A stretch of DNA of 64,000 nt from Heterodera schachtii (lineage: Eukaryota; Nematoda; Chromadorea; Rhabditida; Heteroderidae): contig SIJG01000001.1 of the NCBI GenBank assembly GCA_023374025.1, forward strand, positions 2,913,787 to 2,977,786. Reading direction: 5' to 3'. A program made the position numbers and the translations under genes. Within the stretch, counting starts at the first letter, position 1, and the number at the start of each line of letters is the position of its first letter. Positions 12,144-23,228 of the stretch are shown one piece after another. The notes under the pieces were generated by a model, which was given only the letters and a program-made list of their open reading frames with translations, was not told where the DNA came from and did no database searches.

Positions 12144-14143
12144 ATGTCCGATTCGAAAGAAACGGCGGAGGGGCGGCAGACGGCGCCCAACTGCTGCAAG
12201 GTGCCACCAATGGAAAAAGCCCGAACCAAAGCAATCGCTGATCATTCAGCAGAACCCATCCCTCCCCTTCCCTCTGTTGTTAAATTTTTTTATTGGGCCT
12301 TTTCAAATTGAAATGTATCGGTGATCAATCTGTTTTACCCCTCTACAATTTTGCTTACTTTCCGATCGGCTGTTCTCATTTGTCCGCTTTTCCTTTTCGC
12401 CATTGCCTTTCGCTTAGATTTGCGGTGATTGCGCCGGCTGTGGCGTTAACTTCGGCTGTCTCAGCTGCGAATCGTGCAAGGCGTTCTTCCGCCGCTGCTC
12501 AGTCCGTTCGCAGTCTCTCAAATGCCCTTTTAGTGGCCATTGTCGAATCACAAAAGCATCGCGGAGGGCGTGTCAGGCGTGCCGCTTGGCCAAATGCATA
12601 AGGGTAAGCGGACGGAAAAGCGGAAAGTGCCAAATAAAGGCGAAGCGGACAAAAGGAAAAAGGGAAAAGCAATGGGCAATCAATCGGGCACAATTTAACC
12701 TTAGCATCACCGGATTTAAAGTGCCATTTTTTACATTCAGAACGGAATGCGCAAAGAGTTGGTGGATGTGTGGAAGAAAATGAGAAAAAAGACGACGGAA
12801 ATTGAAAATGGAAGAGAAGGAAACATTGAAGAGAAAGTCAATGGGAAGAAAAAAGGAAGAGAAGGGAAAGGGAATTGTTGCAACTGTAAAAGTTGGAAGG
12901 GAAAACAAACGGAAGAGAAAGGCACACAGACGGAGAAGGAAATGCCAAAAGTGGCAAAAGGTGCCATAAAAGGGGACAAGAAAAGATTGATGAGTGGGGA
13001 CGACCAAAACGGCCAAATTGCCTAATTTTCCCACCCCTAAACAAATGTTGACTTGACAAATTAATTTGTGCCCTTCTCAGAGTGCCGTCCTTCCGCCGCC
13101 GTTTTTGGCTTTTCCTCCCAAACTTTTGCCGATTGTCCTCTCGTCGAAGATGCGCAGCAAACCCTTCTCAATGTTTGGCTCTTATGTTTTTTTTTTGATC
13201 ATTTCCAAGGAATTGGTCCGTGCCAACGCCGTTTTGGACGCGCCCCTTCGCGTGCCAAACCAACAAACGATTCCCTTCAATCTGTGAGCAATCGCAATCA
13301 CTTTATAGGGCAAAAAAACCTTGACATTATTTGATAAAGAAGCTTTACCAACTCAAAATCAAACTTTAAATATTATTTTTGCATTAAATTTTGTCCCATC
13401 AGCAGAACCCTCGTGGACGCGTTGCGCGTCTGCGAATTGGCCATGCGACGGATGGTGGCCATGTGCAAACAGTTGGGCACCTTCCGTGCTCTGCCACAGT
13501 CCGACCAGGTCACTTTGCTCCGTGCCGGACTCGTCCAACTGCTGATACTTCGTGGTGCCATGGCTTTCGACCCGGTCAACGAAGTGTGGCGCCACGCGAT
13601 GCTCGTCGGCAGCGGCTCGGGCGGGCCGTTACCGTTCATGCTCAATTTGAACGTATTGCCGGCCACGGAACGGCACTATCAGGAGCACAAAAGGCATAAA
13701 ATAAGTTTACGAACCGAACCAATTCAGTATTTTCCGATTTCTGCTAACATTCGACGAGCAGTGGCGCACCGATCGGACGGTGATGCTAACGCTGCAGGCG
13801 ATGGTCCTTTTCTGCCCCCAGGCGGACCCATTGGAGGCGCGCGAAGTGATCAGAACGCAGCGAGAAAGATACTGCGAACTGCTGAAGAGGTGAGAAGACA
13901 GCGGAAGACCGGGAGAAGAAAAAGGGATTGGCAATGCCAAATGATTGGCCAATCATTCATTTCCCCTTAAGGCATTTGGACGGAGTCACCAAAAGTGCGC
14001 AGAAAGCCGAAAGTGCCTTTGTCCATCTGATGGCCAAATTGGATGAGCTGGTCACGCTGAACAATAGCTTCCACCTGATTTACATGCAGCTGAACCAAAG
14101 CGAATTGGAGCCTTTATTCAGGGAAATTTTCACCGCCAAATGA
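12144..14143 (+). CDS. Nuclear hormone receptor, DAF-12/NHR-8/HR96-like
   Basis: Proposed exons: 12144-12200, 12418-12603, 12741 to about 12956, 13081-13172, 13210-13283, 13403-13693, 13728-13889 and 13972-14143. The DNA-binding domain has two C4 zinc fingers. Finger one has C-K-I-C-G-D and the P-box CESCKAFFRR; finger two has CPFSGHCRIT...CQACRLAKC and ends NGMRKELV. The ESCKA P-box is typical of the NR1J group (DAF-12, NHR-8, insect HR96). The ligand-binding domain shows LPQSDQVTLLRAGLVQLLIL, helix-10-like TDRTVMLTLQAM and a C-terminal AF-2-like LEPLFREIF. Between the second and third cysteines finger one has 14 residues, one more than usual, and extra cysteines. The intron 13694-13727 is only 34 bp and starts GC. 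The linker exon is Lys/Glu-rich and its donor is uncertain. It would act as a ligand-regulated transcription factor in the nucleus. Confidence 0.88.
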
Positions 14144-14328
14144 CCAAAAAAAAAAGACGAATAGCAATGATCAGCAAAAAATGATCAATCCCATCGTTTC
14201 ATTTTTACTGCTGGATCAATTTGTGATCAATCCATTCATTTGATAAAGGATCGGTTTGATATTAACTATATAAGAGTTCGGGTTCACTGGTCAAATTATT
14301 CTGGTTATCTCCCTCCGATCACTTTCTC

Positions 14329-14612
14329 CCCCCCCCCCCCCTCCCTCTTCACTCTTCCCCCCTCTTCCCTTCTCTTCCCTCCCCCCCTCCCTCTTCACTC
14401 TTCCCCCCTCTTCCCTTCTCCCCCCCCCCCTCCCTCTTCACTCTTCCCCCCTCTTCCCTTCTCTTCCCTCCCCCCTCCCTCTTCACTCTTCCCCCCTCTT
14501 CCCTTCTCTTCCCTCCCCCTCCCTCTTCACTCTTCCCCCCTCTTCCCTTCTCTTCCCTCCCCCTCCCTCTTCACTCTTCCCCCTCCTTCCCTTCTCTTCC
14601 CTCCCCCTCCCT
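14329..14612. repeat. C/T-rich minisatellite, about 42-bp unit
   Basis: About six copies of CCCCCTCCCTCTTCACTCTT, then CCCCCCTCTTCCCTTCTCTT, then CC with length changes in the C runs, in the spacer between the nuclear receptor and the small secreted gene. It is flanked by AT-rich sequence. Confidence 0.9.
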
Positions 14613-14886
14613 GCGGCTTCCCACTTCACTCCGACATTATTTTTTCGGCTTGGTGCATTAAAACATGTTCCTTCGGCATTTGTTGCCCGAAAAAGGAGCT
14701 GATTTATTGCATATTTGCCATATAAATGTCGCATATCTTCTCCTCCCCCATTCCATTCATCCCAATCACTGCTCCTTCCGATCACTTTTCTCATCCATTT
14801 GATGATCGGTGTCCCCTTTAACTGTTGAATTTCGCTTTGTTCGTTCAATTGTTCCAAATTGTCAATTGATTTCCTTCGCTTTCAGA

Positions 14887-15183
14887 ATGCTTTTCGTCCT
14901 TCTTTTCCTCTCTCTGTTGGCTTTTGTCCGTGCCCAATTTGCTGCCACTAATCCCCCCGCCCCCGAACCGGCATATGTGCCTCCCTCAAACTACCAATGG
15001 GGTCTTAACCCGTGGCGACGTGAGAATTGGGCGGATGCGTCGCCGCACAACCAAATGTACGTGGACTCAAGCGGACGACAGGGGATGCGCAACGTGCCGA
15101 TGCAGGTGATCAGTGGTGCAATGAGTGATCAGGCGGATCAATGGACTACTAAGGGATCAACCAACCAGTGTAGTGGCAAATAA
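14887..15183 (+). CDS. Small secreted protein, 98 residues
   Basis: A single exon from ATG 14887 to TAA 15181-15183. The N-terminus is a textbook signal peptide (MLFVLLFLSLLAFVRA) with cleavage expected before QF. The mature part of about 82 residues is Pro-rich at first (NPPAPEPAYVPPSNYQWG), then polar, with one cysteine near the end (NQCSGK). A strong acceptor (CGCTTTCAG) ends one base before the ATG, which suits spliced-leader trans-splicing. No family is recognised. Its size and signal peptide resemble nematode secreted peptides or effectors, but nothing shows the role. Confidence 0.7.
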   Translation: MLFVLLFLSLLAFVRAQFAATNPPAPEPAYVPPSNYQWGLNPWRRENWADASPHNQMYVDSSGRQGMRNVPMQVISGAMSDQADQWTTKGSTNQCSGK

Positions 15184-15697
15184 TGGGATAAGCTAATAAA
15201 TTAGGACCAATGCAGTGATCAGTCAGTAAGCACTTTGATCGAATGATAACAAAATAGCGATCGCTGCTTCTCCCTAAGCTGATCAATGCTTTTATTCCCT
15301 TCCCAACTGAAGACACAACACGGATGGTTCTTTTGGTGCACGACGAAAAATTGTGCGGGACGGAGAAGGAGAAAATGAAAGAGAGGACATTTTGTTTATT
15401 TTATAAATAATATAAAAAAGGAAAGAAAAATAAAATGACAAAAAATAAATTAAATAAAAAAACGAAAAAATGACCAAAAGTGATCAAAACAAAAAGGACA
15501 AAGTATGATTAGGCATGAAATGGAAGAGAATTCAAACCGTAAAACTTTGGTAACAATTCTCGACCATTTTTACATTTATCACAGAAGGGAGAACGGAAAG
15601 GACTCTGCTAAAGACACTTAAAAATAGGGCAGGGAAAAGGGAAAACTATCGATTGATTGGTTGCCCAAAGCTAATTAATGGCCCAATTAGCAACAAT
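15184..15697. other. Intergenic 3' flanks, AT-rich
   Basis: Spacer between two convergent genes (14887-15183 on + and 15698-18751 on -). It is A-rich around 15400-15480 with AATAAA on the plus strand near 15429. No gene was seen. Confidence 0.65.
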
Positions 15698-18600
15698 TTA
15701 TGGCTGGAGAAAGGCAAAACAGGTGACCGGTCCATTGGAAGCTTCGCAGAAAACCTTTGAGCTGACCTAAAGCAAATAAACAGACTGATCAGAGCAAGCC
15801 CCGTCTGCTGATCAGCGACAGACTGACTGACCACAGTGTAAGAGAATTTGTTTTTGCTGCAAATGACGTCGATGGATTGGCCAAAAGCGAGCCGACCGGC
15901 GCTGAAGATCAACTGCTTGGAGATGGTCGGACTGAGCACAATGTTCTGAAAATAAAAAGTATTGAACTCAAACAGGAACAGCAAAACAAATGAAAAGTGC
16001 CCGATTTTCTCCCAAAAATGCCAATTTTCGCTTATTTTCGTCGCTGTGCCATTCCCCCCCCCCTCCCTTTTCGACTGAATTCTCCCTTTCTTCTTCCTGC
16101 CTCTTGCATTATCGCGCGGAGTGTCTCTGAAGAGCACTTCGGGTCCTCTTCCGCCGCGGGCGCATTTGGCGACGGAGCGGGGCCAAACGGAGTCCGATTT
16201 TGCCCGTTCCGATTTTGCACCGACGCATGCACTTTTTTGAAGGAATTCTCCGAGTAATCGTCGCTCAACAGCTGAAAACATCAGTCGGCATTCATTCACT
16301 GTTTCCATCCGCTTGTGCCTTTGCTTACATCGTTCTTTTCCTCCTCCGTTCTGTTCGGCTTTTCCGTCTTTGTCCCCCCATTTGTCCCCGTCGTCGTCGG
16401 CTTTTCCCCCGTCGGCTTTTCCGTCGTCGTCCCAATGCCTTGCGCCGTTGCCCATACAATCGGAGTCGCCGTCCGTTGACTGTTCGTTCTGCTGAGAGTG
16501 TAGAATGATGCTGCTGATGTTGGCCCAGTGGTTGTGCTTGTTCCCACTGTCCCTCTTGTCGTCGTCGTCGTCGTCGGTACGAATGCTTTCACTGTGCTTT
16601 TTGTGCCCACCGATGCGCCCCCCGAGGCGATGTTCGTCGCCGTCTCATAGTCGGCCAAATCGGGTAGTCTTTCCTCGTAAAAATCCCAGTCCATCGTCGT
16701 GGATTTCGGCGTCTTATAAAGGGATTGCGTCCCCGATCACTTTTTGTCCCCTCCCCTTCCCTTTTCAGTGTCCGATCACTTTTTGCTCCGTACCGTTGTC
16801 GTTGTTTGTCCACCGATTTTGATCAGTTTGCTGCTGAGCAATGACAGCCCGCCCTCTTTGCCCCCGTTGTTTAGCCCCGTGTCTCTGTACCCCCCGCCAA
16901 TGCCATCCGCCGCACTCTCTCTGTCTCTGTCCGATTGGTTGTCACTCTCCGCCGGTTGCGGCGGTTGCACCGGCAAAGGGGCGACGGGTTGAGGCTAAAA
17001 GCAAGCAAATTAATCTTTTTTATTATAATTTTCAAATTTATTTGATTTCACTCCGATTTGCGGCTGTTGTTGCGTGGTGAATGAAGAAGGGTCGACGCTT
17101 CCGACGTTTTGTTGGTGCTGTGATTCGGCGGGGTGAGGTTCACTCGCGAAGTTGTTGATGCTGTTGCTTTCGTACGGACTTCCGCCGACGGGCGGTTCCT
17201 TTGGAAACGAAAGTTTAGAAAAGCGATGGGCGGTAAAATGCCAAAATTGAATTTACACATGCCAACGGGAATGTTAGGAGAAAACTGTTGAACACCAAAT
17301 TTGTACCGACGCAAACGGCGGCATCATCGGCGGAAGGTTCGATAGCGGATGTGCCGGGCCATTGGCGTAAGTGCCGCCGGCTCCAGGCGAAGGGTGGACA
17401 CTAGCAGGCGCAGAAGCGGGGGCACAAATGGGCTGGCAGGAATGGGAAGGAGCGCAGATTTGGATGGGCTGGCAATTGGACGAAAGGGCCGGAGGGGACG
17501 GAAGGACCGACGAAGGGGGAGGGCACGGGCCACCTGAGGAAGCGTAATTAGCCAATTTATGGAGGTTAAGGCTACACTCATACCACAGTTTCCGGCTTGT
17601 GCCGTTTGCTGCGGTTGGCATCCGTTTCCTTCCGTGGCACTTCCGCTTCCGTCACATTCCGCGGTTGGCACGGCACAATTGCCTCCGTTTGGCTGGATTG
17701 AACAGCCGGCAGAATTTGGTGCGCAATTGGCAGACGCTAAAAAGGTGCTTATCCGGTGAATTTCATTCGGCATTCGCCTCAACAATTGTTCAAATTGTTC
17801 CAACAAATTGTTCGAGAATTAAAATGCGAATGTTACCGCAATTTTGCTGTGTCGGGCACGGAGACGAACTTTGGCCAACGCAGGGCACTGCTGAATGATT
17901 TTGTTCTCAATTGTGCCCTATCGCCTTCACTCCGCCTTTGTTCACCTCCTCCTCCTCCTCCCGTTTGTGCTGTTTCTGCTCCGTTTGACCCGCCGCAATG
18001 TCCGCCGTTGCATCCGAAACTTGGAGCAGCAAATCCGCAGCCACCTTTTCACAATATTTATACAACAATCGAGACTCTCGATCAACCCATTAATTTTCAA
18101 TCGCCAATTTATTAATAACTATTGGCTTGTTCGCTGGCTTACCCGCCGTTGTGCCGTCGCATGCTCCGCTCCCGCCACCTCCTCCGCTTCCACCGGCGCA
18201 TCCTTTTACAAAATGGTTAATTGTGGCCTTACAGTAATTAGTTTCCTATTTTTTATAATCCCCATTCTCTTTACTTCCCCCCCCCGCCCAATTAAATTCA
18301 TTAGTCCCACCGTTGCAACCGCAATTCGCACCACCGTTTCCTGTAAATGCCAAAAGCCCTTTTCTCTTTTTAGGCTCTGTTTACCGATGCCATTGGCACA
18401 CCCTCCGTTTCCACCGCCGCCGCCGCACCCTTAAAATTTGGCATTTTATCATTTTTTGCCATTTTACCTCCACTGAAACTGCCACCATTCCCATTTGTGT
18501 TACAACAACCGCAATTGGATTGAGGAGGAGGAGGAGGACAAACGGGGCACGAACAGCCTAAGAACAAGGAAATTCGAAGAAATTATCGAATTAATTAGCA

Positions 18601-18751
18601 GTTAATTAATTGACGAACCGCCGCCAGAACCGAAGAAAAAGGCATTCGAAGGATGAATTCTGATTAGGGCGAAAAAGAAGAAGAAGAAAAGGATGGAAAG
18701 ATGGAAAAGGGATGAGGAAGAGGAGGAGGAAAAAGGAGGAAGAATGGCCAT
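15698..18751 (-). CDS. Ground-like (grl) domain secreted protein
   Basis: Fifteen exons in consistent phase, high to low: 18751-18619, 18557-18468, 18429-18385, 18340-18311, 18202-18143, 18044-17946, 17890-17837, 17736-17584, 17533-17307, 17198-17052, 16994-16794, 16712-16329, 16271-16101, 15945-15835 and 15766-15698 (657 residues). The signal peptide runs from MAILPPFSSS to HPSNA. Next come Cys/Gly-rich modules (CGCCNTNGNGG, CGGGGGNGGCANG, GCNGGHCGG), a Pro- and Cys-containing part (CQPICAPASA) and a Ser/Thr-rich linker (TTTTTTRGTVGTSTTTG). The C-terminal Ground-like domain shows DPKCSSETLRAIMQE, SAGRLAFGQSIDVICSKNKF and KVFCEASNGPVTCFAF. Ground-like proteins are nematode hedgehog-related secreted proteins linked to cuticle and matrix. 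The intron between 16101 and 15945 starts GC. The start is well supported by the leader. Confidence 0.9.
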
Positions 18752-18784
18752 AAATCAAATGAAATGAAAATAAAGGGAAGGAAA

Positions 18785-18962
18785 GTGATCGGAAAAAGAA
18801 AGTTAAAAGGGAAGTGATAGGAAAAGGAAAAAGGAAGTGATCGGAAAAGGGAAAGGGAAGTGATCGGAGAAATGATCGGAAAAGGGAAGTGATCGGAGAA
18901 GGAAAAGGGAAGTGATCGGAGAAGGAAAAGGGAAGTGATCGGAGAAATGATCGGAAAAGGGC
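18785..18962. repeat. Minisatellite GGGAAGTGATCGGAGAAGGAAAA
   Basis: Imperfect copies of about 23 bp built around GTGATCGG lie just upstream of the start of the ground-like gene (transcribed leftward from 18751). They could sit in its promoter or 5' UTR. Confidence 0.85.
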
Positions 18963-19579
18963 GACGGATTCTCAGCGAATTCGAAAGTTTTTTTTAATGT
19001 TTTGATATTAAGTGGGGAAAATTGGAAAAGAAATGAGGAAGACCACACTCATCAGAAGATGACCAACTTATGAATGAGCACTTTCATTCGGACGATTGGC
19101 GGCGGAAGGGTCGAAAAGAAAGGCAAAAGAACGAACGAATGAATGGGCGAAACGGCGCCGAATTGGGTTAAAATTGTTAAATTGGGCTGCTGTAATTGCC
19201 GGGGCCGTCGTCATTCATCCGCCGGCGGAAGCTGCGAAAAAGCGAAAGGCAACATTCAGCAGAAGCAACAGCAGCAGCAGTTGAAATGCGCAATTCGTTC
19301 ATCGCGTCGTTCGTCCTCGCCTCGGGCGGCGTTTGTCTCCCCCCCCCCCCCCCCTCAAGGCTTTTGTGTTTGCATTTTGTCCTTTCTCTCGGCTTCTTCT
19401 GCTCTTTGCCACCGCCTTTCCCTGCGGCACCGCCCAAACCCATTAAAGTCGCAGTCAACCGAAACACAAAAGCAAACATTGCCAATCGCTTTTTTCCCTT
19501 TTATTTTAAAGCTCAGACAAATCAAAAAATGATCAATGAATGAATAAATAAATGGTCACTCTCCGCCAATCGCTGCTGT
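18963..19579. other. Spacer upstream of the ground-like gene
   Basis: Holds a C run (about 19341-19355) and CAG-type runs (about 19262-19285). Frames on both strands start at non-ATG codons, and no splice-consistent gene was found. Confidence 0.55.
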
Positions 19580-20059
19580 TCATTTTCTGGCCAATTTTGA
19601 CATTACAAAAAGCGCAATCGATGCATAAACGACGGAGACGAGCAAAGGATGGGCACGCAAATTGGGGGAAAAGCCGGCGGAGTTTTCGTCGAAAACTTTC
19701 GAATGATAATTCATTCGGTAGTCCTGGGGGGACAGCGAAGAGAACGCTTGGCGGGCACGGTGATGGTCCACAACTGGCCAAGGCTTGTCGTAAGCTGAGC
19801 AGAATGCATTAATGGCATGATAATTGAGGGTAATTCGCAAAAAGGGGCGCCAATTAAGGGTTATTAGCGGAAAGGCCATTAATTTTGTGCACCTTTTTGC
19901 TCCTCCGCTTCTTCCATCGTTTGGGGTGCACTCGGCGCCTAAACCATTAATAATGCAAATAAAATGCATGTTCAAATAACCATTTCCATTTACAAAACCC
20001 GCCTCTGATTCGTCAATGTCTTTCTGTTCATGCATTTCGGCTGCTACTGCTTCAGCCAT
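19580..20059 (-). CDS. Small tail-anchored membrane protein, 108 residues
   Basis: Three exons in phase, high to low: 20059-19994, 19938-19893 and 19794-19580. The sequence starts MAEAVAAEMHEQKDIDES and continues through APSAPQTMEEAEEQK into a conserved-looking body (AYDKPWPVVDHHRARQAF, SPQDYRMNYHSKVFDENS). It ends in one hydrophobic span (HPLLVSVVYASIALFVMSKL) with a short basic tail, ARK. There is no N-terminal signal peptide, so a C-terminal anchor facing the cytosol or mitochondria is likely. I do not recognise the family; a small mitochondrial or ER membrane subunit is possible. It lies 395 bp downstream of the LOTUS gene on the same strand. Confidence 0.7.
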   Translation of the reverse strand: MAEAVAAEMHEQKDIDESEAGFVNGNGYLNMHFICIINGLGAECTPNDGRSGGAKRCTKLMAFPLITLNWRPFLRITLNYHAINAFCSAYDKPWPVVDHHRARQAFSSLSPQDYRMNYHSKVFDENSAGFSPNLRAHPLLVSVVYASIALFVMSKLARK

Positions 20060-20454
20060 AGCGAAAATAAACAAATTCAATTGGAAAATGAAAGGAGAGA
20101 GAATTTGACAGGGAATTCAATTAACGATTTGCTAATTGAAATGGATGTTTTTAATTTTATAATTTTGTGTTTACTGAATGGCGGGGCTTAAAATGAACGT
20201 TAAATGAAAATAATCATAAGGGACCAGCAGAGAAAGCTCAGCAAAAGTTGTTTACCACATTTTCCTCTCTTTTCAAAACACTTTCATCGACCGATTCTCA
20301 CAAATATAAAACTGAGAAAGCAAAGGAAAAGAAACAAGGGAAGAAGGGATTTCAAAAATAAACAATGTATTCTTTGCGAAAAATTTAATGAATTAAAAAT
20401 GAATTGAATTACACAGTAATCAATTTACGACGGAACGACAGATAATTGGCGCAC

Positions 20455-22928
20455 TCATCCAAATGTTTCAGTCTCACAAAAAATGAGTGTTTCCTCGCCT
20501 TCTTCGTCGGAATCGTTCTGAACCCATTTGATCCGGTCAAGTCCCAACTGCTCATTTTCGGCAATCTCTTCAAAAAACTCTTCTTCGATTCCATATTGGC
20601 CTTCATTCATCACACACGACGGTTCCTGCACCGTTTCCGATTGAGTCTGAAAAATGGGAGCTCATGCAAATTAATTAAAACTAAATGCTTTGTGAATCAT
20701 AGCTGTGCAAGGGGGGGGGGGCAGGGGGGGGGGGGGGGGGTCGTGACGCCGAACGCAAGGGGTCGGAGGGTGGTCGAACACGCACGAGGCGGGGGAGGGG
20801 GTCGCGAAAAAGGAGAAAGAGGAAAAAAGGAAAAGAAAAAAGAGAGAGAAAAGGAAAAGGAAATAGGAAAAAAACGAGAAAAGGGTCGCGCATTGCGTTC
20901 GACTAACCCTGAGGGCGATTTGTCGAACGCAAAAGTGGGCACTTGAAAATTGACAATTTCCCTAAGAAATTTCGCTTAAATTTTCCAATTTTTCTGCGTT
21001 CGACACGCTTTTCCTCTAGCGTTTGACGAATTCTGCTGAAGGATTTCGTCGAACGCAAGAGGAGGGGCTGAAAATTTTCAAAAATTTTGCATATTTTTTT
21101 ATAAATTTCATTAAAAATTCTCTTAAAAAGTTGACCCAAATTCGCAAAAATTTTGTCATTTTTTGGTGAAAATCTGTTAACAAATCACAATCAAATTTTC
21201 AAAAATTTTCCCGGCGGCGCCTATCGGCACCGCCGGACCCCCTTTTCCGCAAAAGTTTTTGGAAAAACCGCCGCAAAAAAAAGTGGTGCGAAAAGCAAAA
21301 AAAAAAAAAGTCGCGGAAAAAGTGTACCGCGAAAAAATTGGCATGGAAAATGCAAAAGATGGTCGGTCGGTCGAGCAAAAAAGTGACCACTGACAAAAAA
21401 GGCGCCGCAAAAAATGGATGTGAAAAGCAAAAAAAAAAAAAGAAGGTCTTCACCGGGGCAAAAATGGTCGAACGCAAAACTTTTGATGCTGACCCCCCCT
21501 AGGGGGGGCCATCGCCGAACGCACGACCCTTTTCCTGACCCCCCCCCCCTTGCACACGTATGTTTGTGATTAGTCCTCGCCCAATTAATTTGAAATGATG
21601 CCAACCTCTTCCTCTTGCGTCGGTCCACCCATTTGCGCTTGTAATTCCCTCTTTTGCATGCGCTCCTTCAAAAACTGCAAAGGACCCATTTCTTCCGATT
21701 GATTGAATCCATTTGTACGACGCGAGGGGTACCTAAAAAAGACAAAGAATCCTATAAAAAATAGTGAAAAAGGCGTTTTCTCTAACTGTCTGACGTTTAA
21801 AGCCTCCAAAATTGCTTACATGCGCTTCATACTCAAAAAAGTCTGCCGCTCCCTTTGAATGTGACCAATTGTGAGGAGCAACTCCGGCGTTAAAATAGCA
21901 TGGTAACTGAATTAAAAACTTTTTGTTTGTTTTTTAATTTATTCGTGTTGCACCTGAGAACGATTCCCGTCGAGTCAATTTCGATGTACTTTTTCATGTG
22001 TTCCGAATGTAAGAAGGCGTTGAACGAATTGAAGCCGAGGTCCAAGGCCCTTCTGTACGGGTCGATGCCAACGTCGTCACTGAATATTGGAAAATGCTTG
22101 TTGATAATTTCACTCTTAATTCATGAGAAAACAATAACCAGGGATTCTTTTTTTATGTAAGAAAAATCGCGAAATATGTAAATAAAATATGTATAAAAAA
22201 TGCTAAAATATGTACAAAAATCCCCAAATATGTTTAGTACTTTAAGAATTAATTTTTAGTATCTGTTTTATGAAAAAAAAAATTGCTTTTTTAGAGATAT
22301 ATTTTTCCAAAAATTTTTTTCCGGACAGATAGGGCTATCAAATAGCAAAAAAGCAGATTTTTCCCACACCAACCTTTCGAGTTTTTTCACTCAAAATTAC
22401 AAAGCGCCCTTTTTTATGCAACGACCTAGTAATTCTGAAAGTATGAAAAAAATGAAAATGTGTACGAAAAAATTACAAAATTTTGGAGGGGCACCTAAAA
22501 AATTTTCCTTAAAAAATCCTCAAAAATTGCAAAATATGTACAAAAAAAAAATGCGAAAAAGTCCAAAATATGTAAATAAAAGTCCCGGTTTTGTCAAAAA
22601 AAAAAAAAAAGTTTTTCCTACTAATTAGGCTATAGAAAATCCAGGAAGAAAAACAAGTATTTACATAAAAAAAGAATCCCTGATTATAACCAGACCCTCT
22701 TTATTTGGATGCCAACCCGACAACAGAAGGGACAACTCACTAAATGTTATTCGCAATGTCCGATGTGTAAAGGTATCCCTCGGGCGTGACGAGCATCGCC
22801 TTATAGACAATTTTACAGAAGTCGTCGATCATCGACTCGGTGACGACTGTCGCCCGCTGTCGTCGGCCTCTCCCAGCGCCAGCGCACAAATTCAGTCCCT
22901 CCAATTCTTTGCGCAAATCGTTGCTCAT
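20455..22928 (-). CDS. LOTUS (OST-HTH) domain protein
   Basis: Five exons in phase, high to low: 22928-22741, 22079-21954, 21906-21820, 21732-21606 and 20646-20455 (239 residues). The start MSNDLRKELEGL is followed by a LOTUS/OST-HTH domain across exons 1-2: IDDFCKIVYKAMLVTPEGYL, then YTSDIANNIYDDVGIDPYRR and FNSFNAFLHSEHMKKYIEID. The C-terminal part is helical and acidic (QFLKERMQKRELQAQM, EEEFFEEIAENEQLG). LOTUS domains bind Vasa-type helicases or RNA in germ granules in the animals studied. Here the domain is single and no Tudor domain is visible. Introns 1 and 4 each carry an inverted-repeat element (22139-22682 and 20698-21562). An acceptor-like TTTGTTAG lies five bases before the ATG, which may be a trans-splice site. 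Confidence 0.8.
20698..21562. mobile_element. Non-autonomous TIR element A (865 bp, 9-bp target duplication)
   Basis: The ends are CATAGCTGTGCAAGG and the inverted CCTTGCACACGTATG (12 of 14 matching), followed by long G or C runs. Flanks are TTTGTGAAT (20689-20697) and TTTGTGATT (21563-21571), a near-perfect 9-bp duplication as left by Mutator-like transposases. The interior carries the motif TCGAACGCA or its complement about eight times and a GC-rich hairpin block at 21199-21242. No transposase frame is present. It sits in intron 4 of the LOTUS gene. Confidence 0.75.
22139..22682. mobile_element. hAT-like MITE B (544 bp)
   Basis: Perfect 22-bp terminal inverted repeats begin CAGGGATTCT and end AGAATCCCTG. 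The flanking 8-mers ACAATAAC (22131-22138) and ATTATAAC (22683-22690) match at six of eight positions, consistent with an old 8-bp hAT duplication. The interior is AT-rich with repeated AAATATGTA and has no coding capacity. It lies in intron 1 of the LOTUS gene. Confidence 0.82.
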
Positions 22929-23228
22929 TTAATCTAACAAATGAATAATTAACACATTTACAAAGATCATTCGGATTTAAAAGACAATAAACATTGATAT
23001 TCAACAATAATTGTAAAAGTGAAAGAATTAAATTCAAATGCGTTGTAAATACAATGGATAAATGAGAAAAGGTAAAAAAAACAATTCAGAAAAAGTGCAA
23101 ATGAAAGCACGGAAAGAATTAAAAGGGGATTTGGATAAAAAATGATAAATGAATGACAAAAAATACTAAAAAGAGATAGTAAAAGTTTTTACAAAATGTT
23201 AGGAGCGTTAAAAACGATGGGAAAGGAC

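Noticed and set aside
13413..13970. Uninterrupted 185-residue frame through the receptor ligand-binding exon
   Set aside because: After 13693 its sequence stops resembling a ligand-binding domain, while the other frame after a 34-bp GC-AG intron continues the domain.
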